From assembly GCA_017999365.1 (NCBI GenBank), contig JAGNLW010000001.1, positions 1,186,239-1,250,238 on the forward strand: DNA of 64,000 nucleotides. The letters run 5' to 3'. Source of the DNA: Candidatus Aminicenantota bacterium (GTDB lineage: Bacteria; Acidobacteriota; Aminicenantia; Aminicenantales; Saccharicenantaceae). This document shows positions 35,191 to 44,236 of the stretch, piece after piece. Within the stretch, counting starts at the first letter, position 1, and each line of letters starts with the position of its first letter. The notes beneath the pieces were generated by a model. It did no database searches. It was not told the origin of the DNA and worked only from the letters and a program-made list of their open reading frames with translations. The translations under genes were made by a program, and so were the position numbers.

Positions 35191-37422
35191 ATGCGCGGCA
35201 AGGACATCGTTCGGTTCACGGGTATCGTGTTCGCGGCGGCCGGCCTGGCGGCCTGCGGCCGCGACCGGGCGGCGGGCGGAGCGGGCGGGCCCCTGCCCTA
35301 TCGCGACGCGTCCCTCCCGGTCGAACGGCGGGTCGAGGACCTCCTCGGGCGGATGACGCCGGCGGAGAAGTTCCGCCAGCTGTTCATGGTCGCCGGAGAC
35401 CTCGACGCGGGGACGGCGGCCTACGGGGACGGGATCTTCGGGCTCCAGGTCCGGGGCGACGCCGACGCGAGGGGCGCGGCCGCGAGGATCGACGCCATCC
35501 AGGAGTTCTTCGTCGAGCGGACGCGGCTGGGCGTGCCCATCGTGCCCTTCGAGGAAGCCCTCCACGGCCTGGTCGCGCCCGGGGCGACGGCCTTCCCGCA
35601 GGCCATCGGGCTGGCGGCGACATGGGACCCGGCGCTCGTCGGCGAGGTCGCCGGCGCCGTCGCGGCCGAGACGCGGAGCCGGGGTATCCGCCAGGTCCTG
35701 TCGCCGGTCGTCAACATCGCCCGCGACGTCCGCTGGGGCCGCGTCGAGGAAACCTACGGCGAGGACCCGTATCTCGCCTCGAGCCTGGCCGTCGCCTTCG
35801 TGCGGGCCTTCGAGGAGCGGGGCGTCGCGGCCACGCCCAAGCACTTCGTCGCCAACGTCGGCGCGGGCGGGCGCGACAGCTACCCCATCGCCGACGGCGA
35901 GCGGGCCCTACGGGAGATCGACTTCCCGCCCTTCCTGGCCGCGATCCGGGAAGGCGGGGCCCGGTCGATCATGACCGCCTACAATTCCTGGGACGGGGTG
36001 CCCTGCTCCATGCACCCGCGGCTGCTCACGGACATCCTCAAGGGCGAGTGGGGGTTCGGGGGCTTCGTCATCTCGGACGCCTGCTCGGTCGGCGGGGCCT
36101 TCAGCCTGCACCTGACGGCCGATTCCTATCCCGAGTCGGGGCGGCAGGCCTGGGCGGCCGGGCTCGACGTCGTCTTCCAGACGGAGATCGGCCACGCGGC
36201 GCTCTTCGAGCCGGCCATCCTCGAGGGCCGGGTGGCATCGGCGCGCGTCGACGACGCCGTGCGGCGCGTCCTGCGGGCCAAGTTCGAGCTGGGCCTGTTC
36301 GAGGACCCGTACGTCGATCCGGACGAGGCCGGGCGCACGAACGGGGCGCCCGGGCACCGGGCGCTGGCCCGACGGGCGGCCCGGGAGTCCGTCGTGCTGC
36401 TGAAGAACGCGGCGGGAACTCTGCCGTTGAAAGCGGAAGGCGGGCCGCGGTCCATCGCCGTCATCGGGGCGGACGCGGTCGAGGCCCGGCTCGGCGGCTA
36501 CAGCCGGCCGGCTGGACGCGAGGTCTCTCTTCTCGACGGCGTCAGGGAGCGGGCCGCGGGGTTGGGCGCGGAGGTCCGCTACGCGGCGGGCTGCGGCCGG
36601 ACGGACGGGGTCGGAAAGGACGGAGAGGCCGCCATCGCCGAGGCCGTTCGTCTGGCGAGCGGCGCCGGACTGGCCGTCATGGCGGCCGGCATCGAGGAGG
36701 GTGAGGCCCGCGACCGGTCCGACCTCCGGTTGCCCGGACGGCAGGCCGAGATGATCCGGCGCGTGGCGGCGACAGGGACGCCGACAGTCGTCGTCCTCTT
36801 CGGCGGGAGCGCCGTGGCTATGTCCGAATGGCTCGAAGACGCCGCCGCGGTCCTCATGGCCTGGTATCCCGGCGAGGAAGGCGGACGCGCGGTCGCCGAC
36901 GTCCTCTGGGGCGACGCGGACCCCGGCGGGCGCCTGCCCATCACCTTCCCGCTCGCGGTCGGGCAGCTGCCGCTCGTCTACAGCCACAAGCCGACGGGGC
37001 GGTTCGACGGCTACCTCGACCTCCCGGGCGATCCGCTCTTCCCGTTCGGGTTCGGACTGAGCTACACGGAGTACGCCTACGGGGACCTGCGGATCGAGCC
37101 GGCGGCCATCGCCCCGGGCGGCACGGCGCGGGTGTCGTGCCGGGTGACGAATACAGGCGGCCGTGCGGGCACCGAAGTCGTCCAACTCTATGTGCGCGAC
37201 AAGCTGGCTTCGGTCGTTCGCCCTGTACTCGAGCTCAAGGGCTTCCGCAAGGTCGCCCTCGGGCCGGGCGCCTCGGCCGAGGTGACGTTCACGCTCGGGC
37301 CGGAAGAGCTGTCGATGCTCGACGCGGCCATGAAGCGGGTCGTCGAGCCGGGCGGGTTCGAGGTCCGCGTCGGCCGCTCGTCCCGCGACCTCCCCCTCTC
37401 CGGCCTCCTGACCGTCAAATAA
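35191..37422 (+). CDS. Glycoside hydrolase family 3 beta-glucosidase-like lipoprotein
   Basis: The 743-residue protein has a lipobox (GLAAC, Cys 22), an N-terminal TIM-barrel (about 35-370) with the nucleophile Asp in GFVISDACSVGG, KHFVANVGAG, an alpha/beta sandwich (about 400-600, VVLLKNAAGTLPLK) and a C-terminal fibronectin-III-like domain. It probably removes glucose or xylose from oligosaccharide ends at the cell surface or in the periplasm. TAGAAT (35179-35184) ends 6 bases before the ATG and no ribosome site is present, so the transcript is probably leaderless. The 3' end abuts a duplicated repeat. Confidence 0.93.
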   Translation: MRGKDIVRFTGIVFAAAGLAACGRDRAAGGAGGPLPYRDASLPVERRVEDLLGRMTPAEKFRQLFMVAGDLDAGTAAYGDGIFGLQVRGDADARGAAARIDAIQEFFVERTRLGVPIVPFEEALHGLVAPGATAFPQAIGLAATWDPALVGEVAGAVAAETRSRGIRQVLSPVVNIARDVRWGRVEETYGEDPYLASSLAVAFVRAFEERGVAATPKHFVANVGAGGRDSYPIADGERALREIDFPPFLAAIREGGARSIMTAYNSWDGVPCSMHPRLLTDILKGEWGFGGFVISDACSVGGAFSLHLTADSYPESGRQAWAAGLDVVFQTEIGHAALFEPAILEGRVASARVDDAVRRVLRAKFELGLFEDPYVDPDEAGRTNGAPGHRALARRAARESVVLLKNAAGTLPLKAEGGPRSIAVIGADAVEARLGGYSRPAGREVSLLDGVRERAAGLGAEVRYAAGCGRTDGVGKDGEAAIAEAVRLASGAGLAVMAAGIEEGEARDRSDLRLPGRQAEMIRRVAATGTPTVVVLFGGSAVAMSEWLEDAAAVLMAWYPGEEGGRAVADVLWGDADPGGRLPITFPLAVGQLPLVYSHKPTGRFDGYLDLPGDPLFPFGFGLSYTEYAYGDLRIEPAAIAPGGTARVSCRVTNTGGRAGTEVVQLYVRDKLASVVRPVLELKGFRKVALGPGASAEVTFTLGPEELSMLDAAMKRVVEPGGFEVRVGRSSRDLPLSGLLTVK

Positions 37423-37617
37423 AAAGTAGGTGCCTGGCATTCACAAACGCTATTCTCCCCCTGGAGTTGTGAAGACCTGGCACCGTTTTCCGCTTCAATC
37501 GTCCCCGGCTTGGCCCGTGAAAAGTAGGTGCCTGGCATTCACAAACGCTATTCTCCCCCTGGAGTTGTGAAGACCTGGCACCGTTTTCCGCTTCAATCGT
37601 CCCCGGCTTGGCCCGTG
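37422..37617. repeat. Perfect 98-bp tandem duplication (2 copies) carrying a palindromic element
   Basis: 37422-37519 and 37520-37617 are identical. Each unit contains the GGTGCCTGGCATTCACAA...TTGTGAAGACCTGGCACC inverted repeat (37429-37482 and 37527-37580) plus the last eight codons and stop of the leftward YgiQ-type gene. One copy of those codons is real; the other is a silent fragment. Confidence 0.9.
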
Positions 37618-39158
37618 AGCAGGCGCTTCTGGGCCTTTTTCTCGGCGTACGGGCGCGGCACGTAGACCGGCTCCCCGGTGATGGGATCGAGCCCCGTGTG
37701 ATACATGCAGGTCGAGCGGGTCATGGGCGTCGGCGTGAAGATCTGGACGCCCTCGACCGGCTTCTCCCCGCTCCGCTCGAGCTCCCGCAGGAAATCGGCC
37801 AGCTCGCGGGCCTCCTTCTCGGTCGTCCCCGGGTGGGCGACCATGAAGTAGTACTTGAGGTGCTGGGGCCGGCCGCCCTTCGGGTCCGCGACGGCGGCGA
37901 AGAGCTTGCGGAACTCGTCCAGCCGGCGGCGTCCGCCGCTCTTGTTCATGAGCTTGAGGACCTTGTCCGAGACGTGCTCGGGGGCGATCTTGAGCAGGCC
38001 GGAGACGTGATGGCGGACGAGCTCGCGGACGTAATCGGGGCACTCGACGGCCAGGTCGTACCGGATGCCGCTGCGGACGAAGACCTTCTTGACGCCCGGC
38101 ACCTTGCGCGCGGCCCGCATCAGGGCCAGGAGGCGGCGGTGGGCCCCCGCGACGTGGGCCCCGTCCAGGCCGTACATGTTGGCCGTCGGGCCGCCCAGGT
38201 CGTCGACGATGCCCTTCCACTCGGGGTGCTTCGTCATCCGACGGATCTCCTCGAGGATGGAGGCCTCGCTCCGGGAGACGATACGGTCGCCCTGGTGGAG
38301 CGACAGGGCGCAGAACGAGCACCGGCCGACACAGCCGCGGTGGGTCTGGACCGAGAAGCGGGCCATGCCCAGCTCGGGGAAGCCCTCGGGGATGCGCCGC
38401 GTGAACGGCAGTCCGTAGACGCGGTCGAGGTCGGCCGGCGCGTAGTCGGGCGCGGGGTACTGGACGACGAAGCGGTTGGCGTGCTTCTGGGCGATGGTCT
38501 TGCGGTTGGTCAGGCGCTTCTGGGCCTCGGCGAACCGGGCTTTGTCGTCGCGGACCTCTTCATAGGACGGGACGACCAGGGCGCCCGCGGGCGGCTCGGA
38601 CCGGATGACGGCCGTGCCGCGGACGCCGTCGAGCCCCTCGCCGCGCCCGAGGCGGCGGGCGATCTCGACGGCCTGGAGCTCGCCGGGGCCGTAGACGAGG
38701 ATATCGGCCCGGGTGTCGAGGAGGATGGAGCGGCGGACGTCGTCGCCCCAGTAGTCGTAGTGGGCGAAGCGGCGGAGCGAGGCCTCGATGCCGCCGAGGA
38801 CGATGGGGACGCCCTTGTGGAGCTCGCGGAGGCGGTTGGCGTAGACGATGACGGCCCGGTCGGGCATCCGCGACTTGAACGGGGCATTGGGATCGACGGC
38901 CCGCTCGCGCTTGAGCGGGGTGTAGTTGACGAGCATGGAGTCGATGGAGCCCGAGGTGACGCCGAAGAACAGCCGCGGCCGCCCGAGCTTCAGGAAATCG
39001 TCCTTGCCCTTCCAGTCGGGGCACTCGATGACGCCCACGGCCAGGCCCTCGGCGTCGAGGACCCGGGCGATCATCCCGACGGGCGAGAGCGGGTGGTCGG
39101 CGTAGGGCTCGCCGCTGACCAGGATGACGTCGAACCCCGTGCCCTCGGTGGCGATCAT
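37593..39158 (-). CDS. YgiQ family radical SAM protein
   Basis: The 521-residue protein has an N-terminal half with PLSPVGMIARVLDAEG (cobalamin-binding-like fold without a clear His ligand) and a radical SAM core with CVGRCSFCAL (C-x3-C-x2-C). Family markers include SVQTHRGC, DLGGPTANMYG, SGLLKIAPEHVSD and YYFMVAHPGTTEKE. The substrate of YgiQ proteins is unknown. TAGAAT on the minus strand (39165-39170) ends 6 bases before the ATG with no ribosome site, so initiation is probably leaderless. The final codons lie inside a tandem duplication. Confidence 0.92.
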   Translation of the reverse strand: MIATEGTGFDVILVSGEPYADHPLSPVGMIARVLDAEGLAVGVIECPDWKGKDDFLKLGRPRLFFGVTSGSIDSMLVNYTPLKRERAVDPNAPFKSRMPDRAVIVYANRLRELHKGVPIVLGGIEASLRRFAHYDYWGDDVRRSILLDTRADILVYGPGELQAVEIARRLGRGEGLDGVRGTAVIRSEPPAGALVVPSYEEVRDDKARFAEAQKRLTNRKTIAQKHANRFVVQYPAPDYAPADLDRVYGLPFTRRIPEGFPELGMARFSVQTHRGCVGRCSFCALSLHQGDRIVSRSEASILEEIRRMTKHPEWKGIVDDLGGPTANMYGLDGAHVAGAHRRLLALMRAARKVPGVKKVFVRSGIRYDLAVECPDYVRELVRHHVSGLLKIAPEHVSDKVLKLMNKSGGRRRLDEFRKLFAAVADPKGGRPQHLKYYFMVAHPGTTEKEARELADFLRELERSGEKPVEGVQIFTPTPMTRSTCMYHTGLDPITGEPVYVPRPYAEKKAQKRLLTGQAGDD

Positions 39159-39177
39159 GGGTCTATTCTACAAAAAC

Positions 39178-39271
39178 GGGGACATGATACCTATTTCCGT
39201 TTTTCACGTGAGGGATCGGTCCCCTTCGTATCCCCTCAGACAGGCAAAAAGGAAATAGGTATCATGTCCCC
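39178..39271. repeat. Palindromic repeat with 21-bp perfect arms (GGGGACATGATACC family)
   Basis: Arms GGGGACATGATACCTATTTCC (39178-39198) and its perfect complement (39251-39271) surround a 52-base core. The same arms bound another copy at 40416-40494 on the other side of the MFS gene. Confidence 0.88.
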
Positions 39272-39274
39272 CAT

Positions 39275-40393
39275 TTATTCTTTCGGGAGGGCGTAGAGGC
39301 CGAAGGCGGCGTTGGCCAGCAGGACGGCGCCGGCGACGATCATCGGCACCTGGAGGCCGGCCCGGAAGCCCAGCCACGAGAACAGCAGGCTCCCGGCCAT
39401 GTGGCCCGTCGTCTGCAGGGCCATCAGAAGGCCGGCGCTGCCGCCGATCGTGGCCGTTCCGAACAGGCGCGACATGGTCAGGATGACGAAGGCCCCCATC
39501 AGGCCGTCGCCGCCCTCGTGGAGGAACCGGAACAGGAACGACAGGCGGACATCGCCGACCGTCATCAGGATGAGGCCCAGGCCGGACAGGGTCATCCCGG
39601 CCAAGAACAGCCGCCGGTTGCGGACCGGGTCGAATTTCAGTCGCCCGACGAGGAAGGCGGCCCCGGCCAGGGCTAGATAGGCCCCGGCCATGTAGAGGGA
39701 GACGCCCGAGTCGCTCAAGCCCAGGCGGGTCTTCAGGAACGGCCCGTAGACCGTCAGCTCCGTGCCCCAGTGCAGAGCCAGCAGGACCAGGAAGGCCGAG
39801 AACAGGAGCGTCCGCCGGTTGAAGACGCTGAAGCGGTAATCCCGCAGCGAGACGGCCGCGAACCGCTCCTCGCCGAGGCCGCGCACGGCCGCCGCCGCGC
39901 CCAGGCACAGGACGGCCATGACCGCGAGCAGGGTCCGAAAGCCGGCGACGCGGGCGACGAAGCTGCCCATGAGCAGCCCGGCCGGCGGCCCGAGCGACAG
40001 CCAGCCGACGTAGCGGCCGTACTTGCGGTTCGGGTCCGTCTCCGCCCGGTCCTTGAAGTACAGACTGTTGATGGAGACGTTGAAGGCGTTATTGGCCACG
40101 CCGAGGAGCAGGAAGGCCGCGGCCATGGGCGCGACGCCCCGGATGAAGCCCAGCGCCGCGAACAGGGCCGACATGGCAAGCAGGGCCGCCCCCATGACGG
40201 CTTTCATGGACACGCGGTCGTTCAGCCAGCCCGTCGGGAAGGAGAAGACCATGGGGGCCGAGGCGAACAGGGCCACGATGACGCCGATGCCCGCCCCGTC
40301 GAAACCCAGCTCGAGGAAGCGCAGCGGGGCCAGGAAGGCCACGGTCGTCACGGCCATGGTTCGGATGAAATTGAGGACGTGGACCCGGCGCAT
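39275..40393 (-). CDS. MFS transporter of unknown substrate
   Basis: ATG 40393 gives 372 residues; the ATG 9 bases earlier overlaps the TATAAT box. The protein has about 12 hydrophobic helices with a motif A-like loop (PTGWLNDRVSMKAV) after helix 2. No substrate-specific motif is recognised. TATAAT on the minus strand (40401-40406) ends 7 bases before the chosen ATG, with no ribosome site. The gene is framed by two copies of the same palindromic repeat. Confidence 0.85.
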   Translation of the reverse strand: MRRVHVLNFIRTMAVTTVAFLAPLRFLELGFDGAGIGVIVALFASAPMVFSFPTGWLNDRVSMKAVMGAALLAMSALFAALGFIRGVAPMAAAFLLLGVANNAFNVSINSLYFKDRAETDPNRKYGRYVGWLSLGPPAGLLMGSFVARVAGFRTLLAVMAVLCLGAAAAVRGLGEERFAAVSLRDYRFSVFNRRTLLFSAFLVLLALHWGTELTVYGPFLKTRLGLSDSGVSLYMAGAYLALAGAAFLVGRLKFDPVRNRRLFLAGMTLSGLGLILMTVGDVRLSFLFRFLHEGGDGLMGAFVILTMSRLFGTATIGGSAGLLMALQTTGHMAGSLLFSWLGFRAGLQVPMIVAGAVLLANAAFGLYALPKE

Positions 40394-40415
40394 GCCGGCC
40401 ATTATACAAAGAAAA

Positions 40416-40494
40416 GGGGGACATGATACCTATTTCCTATTTCCGGGAACGTCAGCGACAGGCGGGAAAATAGGAAATAGGTATCATGTCCCCC
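40416..40494. repeat. Palindromic repeat with 24-bp perfect arms (GGGGACATGATACC family)
   Basis: Arms at 40416-40439 and 40471-40494 are perfect complements and share the first 21+ bases with the element at 39178-39271. The core between them is unrelated (31 bases). Confidence 0.88.
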
Positions 40495-40500
40495 ATTTGA

Positions 40501-41463
40501 TCATTTCTTCTTCAGGTCGACGTTGCCGCTGAAGCTCTTGAGGACGAGCGTGGCCCCGCCCTTGCCGACCGTGCCGCGGACTTCCTTGGGCGTGATCTTC
40601 CCGGACACGGTGATCTCGAAGTCGCTGTCGATGTCGCCGCTGAAGGTGTTGGCTTCGAGGTCGAAGGACGAGCCGGCCGGGATGGACATCCGGATGTCGC
40701 CGCTGTGGGCCTTGAGCTCGTAACGGCCGTCCGGCTCGACGGCGCCGATGTAGGTAACGTTGCCGCTGACCGTCTTGACGCTGACCGTCCGCGAGCCCGC
40801 GACATCGGTCATCCGGACGTCGCCGCTGACCGTCTCGGATCCCACCGAGCCCTTGATCTTGTTCGCGGTGATGTTCCCGGAGACGGCGTTGATGAAGAGG
40901 TCCCCGGCGATGTTCTCCACGACGAGGTCGCCGCTGACCAGCTGGACCTCGGCCCCGGCCGCGCCGGCGAGGTCGACGTTGCCGCTGACGCACTCGATCT
41001 TGGCCTTGCCGCCGATCGGGGCGACATCGACGTCGCCGCTGACCGACTTGAGGTCGACGGCGGCCGCCTCGGGCACCCAGACCTTGTAGTCGACCGAGAC
41101 GTTGATGGAGTTGCCGCCCCAGAAGCCGCCGCTCTTCTTGGGGTACTTGGTCTCGACCCGGACGGCGTCGCCGTCCTTGGTCACCTCGATGGTCACCAGC
41201 CTGGCGTTCTCCTTGGCCTTCTCGAGCGAGTTGGCTTTGGACGTCTTGAGGGCCTCGATCTTGACCTGGGCTTCCTTCCAGGTCATGACCGCGATCTGGC
41301 CGGAGACGTTGCTCAGATAGAGTTTGCCGTTCTTGGCCAGGGCTTCGGTCTTCTCGAACTTCTCCTCGTACTTCTCGTCGGCCAGCGCCGGCGCCGCGAC
41401 GAAGACGGCGGCGAAGACCAGCGCGGCGGCGATCGTCAGGGCCTTCTTGAGGTTCGTGTTCAT
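40501..41463 (-). CDS. DUF4097 family secreted beta-repeat protein
   Basis: The 320-residue protein has a signal peptide (cleaved near PALADEK). After a charged segment, about nine repeats of roughly 20 residues each carry an SG turn: SVSGDVDV, CVSGNVDL, LVSGDLVV, AVSGNITA, TVSGDVRM, TVSGNVTY, AHSGDIRM, TFSGDIDS, SFSGNVDL. This is the beta-helix-like pattern of DUF4097 (putative adhesin). Role unknown. It follows the anti-sigma gene by 26 bases in an ECF sigma operon, the same order as at 61.8-64 kb. Confidence 0.88.
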   Translation of the reverse strand: MNTNLKKALTIAAALVFAAVFVAAPALADEKYEEKFEKTEALAKNGKLYLSNVSGQIAVMTWKEAQVKIEALKTSKANSLEKAKENARLVTIEVTKDGDAVRVETKYPKKSGGFWGGNSINVSVDYKVWVPEAAAVDLKSVSGDVDVAPIGGKAKIECVSGNVDLAGAAGAEVQLVSGDLVVENIAGDLFINAVSGNITANKIKGSVGSETVSGDVRMTDVAGSRTVSVKTVSGNVTYIGAVEPDGRYELKAHSGDIRMSIPAGSSFDLEANTFSGDIDSDFEITVSGKITPKEVRGTVGKGGATLVLKSFSGNVDLKKK

Positions 41464-41489
41464 GTCGGTCCTCCTTCTCTCGTCGCTTA

Positions 41490-42197
41490 TCAGATGATCG
41501 GCCGGCCCGGCGCGGCGTCCCCGTCCCCCCGGCGGAGGTCCAGGGCCGCGTCGAGCAGCGTGATCTTTCTCGTATAGGCGGCCAGCAGGTAGTTGCGGGC
41601 CTCGAGGTCGTCGGGCTCGGCCGTGACGGCCGCCCGGCAGGCCCGGATGGTGGCGTCGACGACCGACAGGTTCCGGTCGAAGAACTCGGCCACCTCGGGC
41701 GCCAGCACGCCCTTCTGGGCCGCGAACGCCTCCCCGAGGGCCCTAACGGCCTGCTCGTAGTGCGCTTCGGCTTCGTCGAGCTTGGCCAGGGTGTAGGCCT
41801 CGCCGCCGCGGGCCGCCGCCGAGGCCTCGTCCCGCCCCAGGCGCCGCCCGCCGACGATCCCGGCCGCGACGAGGACGACGGCCAGCGCCGTTACCCCGGC
41901 GTACCGGACGGCCGGCAGGCCCATCCCGAAGAGCGGCCGGCGGTCGAGCCGGGCCCCGACGGCGACCGGCCGCTCGGCCCTCTCCGCGAGCCGGGCCCGG
42001 ATATTCTCCCAGACGCGGTCCGACGGCTCGGGCGTCTCGAGCGCGGCCGCCCGCCCGGCGATCCGCTTCATATCCTCGCGCAGCTCGCGGCACTCCGGGC
42101 AACGGGCCAGGTGGCGCTCGAGCCGCTCGAACCGGCGCGGGGAGAGCTCGCCGTCCACCGACCGGCTGATCTCTTTTCGGGCTTTACCGCATCTCAT
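41490..42197 (-). CDS. Zinc-finger anti-sigma factor
   Basis: The 235-residue protein has the zf-HC2 anti-sigma domain at its N-terminus, with HLARCPECRELRED (H-x3-C-x2-C) ligating zinc. One membrane helix lies at about residues 95-115 (YAGVTALAVVLVAAGIVGG). The periplasmic part is a helical region with LDEAEAHYEQAVRALGEAF. It should hold the ECF sigma factor encoded 12 bases upstream at the membrane until a signal arrives. Confidence 0.87.
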   Translation of the reverse strand: MRCGKARKEISRSVDGELSPRRFERLERHLARCPECRELREDMKRIAGRAAALETPEPSDRVWENIRARLAERAERPVAVGARLDRRPLFGMGLPAVRYAGVTALAVVLVAAGIVGGRRLGRDEASAAARGGEAYTLAKLDEAEAHYEQAVRALGEAFAAQKGVLAPEVAEFFDRNLSVVDATIRACRAAVTAEPDDLEARNYLLAAYTRKITLLDAALDLRRGDGDAAPGRPII

Positions 42198-42209
42198 CGT
42201 CGCGCTCCC

Positions 42210-42893
42210 TCAGACGGCCCCTTTGGCCCTCAGGAAATCCCGCACCTTGAGCCGGGCCTTGAAAAGCTGGGACTTCGAGGTCCCGACGGCGCAGCCCAGG
42301 GTCCGGGCGATCTCCTCGTGCTTGAAGCCCTGGACGTCGTGCAGGACGAAAACGCTCCGCAGGCGCGGCGCCAGCCGGCCGATGGCCTCCTCGAGCGGCC
42401 CCCGCAGGTCATGCTCGACGGGCTCGCCGGCCCGGTCCTCGAGGCTCGCTTCCACGTTCTCGAGGGGCACGGTCCGGTCGGCCTGGACCCGCTTCTGCCG
42501 CAGGTGGCTGTAGGCCGTGTTGACGGCGATCCGGAAGATCCAGGCCGGGAAGGTCGCGGCGTCCCGGACGTCGGCCATGTGGCTGAAGGCCTTTAGGAAG
42601 ACGTCCTGGAGCAGGTCCTCGGCGGCGACCCGGTTCTGGGCGTAACGGTAGAGGAGGCCGAAGACCGGCCCCTTGAACATGCCGTAGAGGGACTCCAGGG
42701 CGGCCGCGTCGCCGGCCCGGCCCCGGGCGACGAGCTCGTCCAGGCGGGCCCGGTCGATCGAGCCCCAGCCCGTTCCTTCCCCCTTGTCCCCGCCCATGGC
42801 TAGGAGCGCCTCCCAGAAGGCTTCGTGGTCCGCACGGAGGCTATTATCGCCGAATCGGCCGTCCATCGCCAGGACCAGGGTGCAGGCGCTCAT
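42210..42893 (-). CDS. ECF-type RNA polymerase sigma factor
   Basis: ATG 42893 gives 227 residues; other starts within the first 35 codons are possible. Region 2 (about 65-135) has YGMFKGPVFGLLYRYAQN, AEDLLQDVFLKAF and FPAWIFRIAVNTAYSHLRQKR. Region 4 (about 165-222) has RLRSVFVLHDVQGFKHEEIARTLGCAVGTSKSQ-type sequence (helix-turn-helix: EEIARTLGCAVGTSKSQL). The N-terminal 50 residues are an extra, acidic stretch. Followed by anti-sigma and DUF4097 genes. An ECF-like promoter precedes it. Confidence 0.9.
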   Translation of the reverse strand: MSACTLVLAMDGRFGDNSLRADHEAFWEALLAMGGDKGEGTGWGSIDRARLDELVARGRAGDAAALESLYGMFKGPVFGLLYRYAQNRVAAEDLLQDVFLKAFSHMADVRDAATFPAWIFRIAVNTAYSHLRQKRVQADRTVPLENVEASLEDRAGEPVEHDLRGPLEEAIGRLAPRLRSVFVLHDVQGFKHEEIARTLGCAVGTSKSQLFKARLKVRDFLRAKGAV

Positions 42894-42896
42894 TCC

Positions 42897-42937
42897 GTTC
42901 ACACCCCTATAGATGTGAACGGGCCCGAAAGGGTTGC
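42897..42937 (-). promoter_or_regulatory. ECF-type promoter with overlapping GTTCACA dyad
   Basis: On the minus strand GCAACCCTTT (42928-42937) is followed 18 bases later by TCTA (42910-42913). The other ECF gene in the window has GTAACCTTTT at the same relative place, so both may be autoregulated. A 7-10-7 inverted repeat GTTCACA/TGTGAAC (42897-42903, 42914-42920) covers the -10 and start. Confidence 0.5.
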
Positions 42938-42964
42938 CTGGGGCCGGCAGGTTCCGGGGGCCCG

Positions 42965-44188
42965 TCAGGCCGGCCCTTGGGCGTTGTCCGCCTCGACGGC
43001 CTCCTCCAGACGGTCCAGGAAATCGGGGATGGCCGAGGTGACCCGGTTCCAGCTCGGGATGAGGGGCGAATAGAGGGGGTCCTCCATGAACTCCTTCCCG
43101 GCGATCTGGATGGCCCGGGTGAAGGCCTCGACCATGACCGTCTCCAGGTGATAGTCGAAGGTCAGGCCGTTGAAGTCGGCGTCGTCGCGGTAGCTTTTGA
43201 CGGCGTCCTTGGCCGTGCGCTGGTAGTTGACGACGAGCGTCCGCAGGGCGCTCTCGCTGAGGACGATGCTCTCGACGGCCAGGTTGCGGAAGACGGACTT
43301 GGCGATGTCGACGGCCATCTTCATCAGGCCCGTGCGCGGATCCTCGGCCGAGAGCGGCTGGTGCTTGTGCTCGTAGGTCTCGCAGATCTCGGCCTGGCAG
43401 ATGCGCCGCAGGGAATAGTTCCGGAAGACCTCGGCCAGCGTCTCGACCTCGAGTCCCCAGTCGCTGGGGATGCGGTTGATGCGGGCCAGGTCGGCGACCA
43501 TCGAGAACTCCCCGGCCAGGGCGTAGCGGAAGCTGTCGAGGTAGACCAGGAAGGGCAGGTGGCCGAAGAGCTTGATGAGGCTGCGGACGAGCGGGGTGAC
43601 GAAGAGCCGCGTGACCCGGCCGTGCATGCGGTCCGTGACCCGGGCGTAGTAGCCCTTGCAGAAGGCGTAGTCGATGTGGGGCGAGGCCACCGGGTAGAAC
43701 AGCCGGCCGACCATCTCGCGCGAGTGGTTGACGATGTCGCAGTCGTGGAGGCAGATGACCTTGCTCTCTTCGCGGGCCAGGACGTAGCCGTAAGCCGTCC
43801 AGGCCGACCGGCCCTTGCCGTCCTCGCCAGCCGAGAGGTCGTTGGCCTCCAGGAGCTTATAGAGGTCGAGGAAGCGCGGCCCGGAGGCCCAGACGATCCG
43901 GTGCCGCTGGGGCAGGATGGAGAACAGCTCGCGGACCTGGGCGAAGTGGGCCGGGTCGTCGGTCCGGCCCAAGGTGACGACGACCTCGTTCAGGTAATCG
44001 AGCTCCCTGATGTTGGCCAAGATCCCCCGGAGGGCCGGGGAGTCGAGCTCCTTGGGCGTCGTGGGCAGGACCAGGGCCAGGGGCCGGTGCTGGTTGAACT
44101 CCCTGAGGTCGTCTTCGAGACGCTCGAGATGGAGCGCCCCCAAGCGATGGAACGTGGCCACCACGCCGGTCTGATAGAAGTCGGCCAT
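42965..44188 (-). CDS. gpgS: Glucosyl-3-phosphoglycerate synthase-type glycosyltransferase (GT81)
   Basis: The 407-residue GT-A enzyme has HRLGALHLERLEDDL at the N-terminus, the LALVLPTT strand, the metal-binding ICLHDCDIVNHSREM (D149/D151) and YFC-type acceptor region (DYAFCKGYYARV, MHGRVTRLFVTPL). It should transfer glucose from NDP-glucose to 3-phosphoglycerate, the first step to glucosylglycerate, a compatible solute. GGAGG precedes the start. The HAD phosphatase gene is upstream on the same strand. Confidence 0.88.
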   Translation of the reverse strand: MADFYQTGVVATFHRLGALHLERLEDDLREFNQHRPLALVLPTTPKELDSPALRGILANIRELDYLNEVVVTLGRTDDPAHFAQVRELFSILPQRHRIVWASGPRFLDLYKLLEANDLSAGEDGKGRSAWTAYGYVLAREESKVICLHDCDIVNHSREMVGRLFYPVASPHIDYAFCKGYYARVTDRMHGRVTRLFVTPLVRSLIKLFGHLPFLVYLDSFRYALAGEFSMVADLARINRIPSDWGLEVETLAEVFRNYSLRRICQAEICETYEHKHQPLSAEDPRTGLMKMAVDIAKSVFRNLAVESIVLSESALRTLVVNYQRTAKDAVKSYRDDADFNGLTFDYHLETVMVEAFTRAIQIAGKEFMEDPLYSPLIPSWNRVTSAIPDFLDRLEEAVEADNAQGPA

Positions 44189-44236
44189 GCGCGCCTCCTT
44201 TCGAAGAGATTGGCCTCCCGGCGCCCGGCCCGCGGG

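Noticed and set aside
37422-37617. CRISPR array
   Set aside because: Only two perfect tandem copies with no spacers; the unit includes a gene end and a palindromic element.
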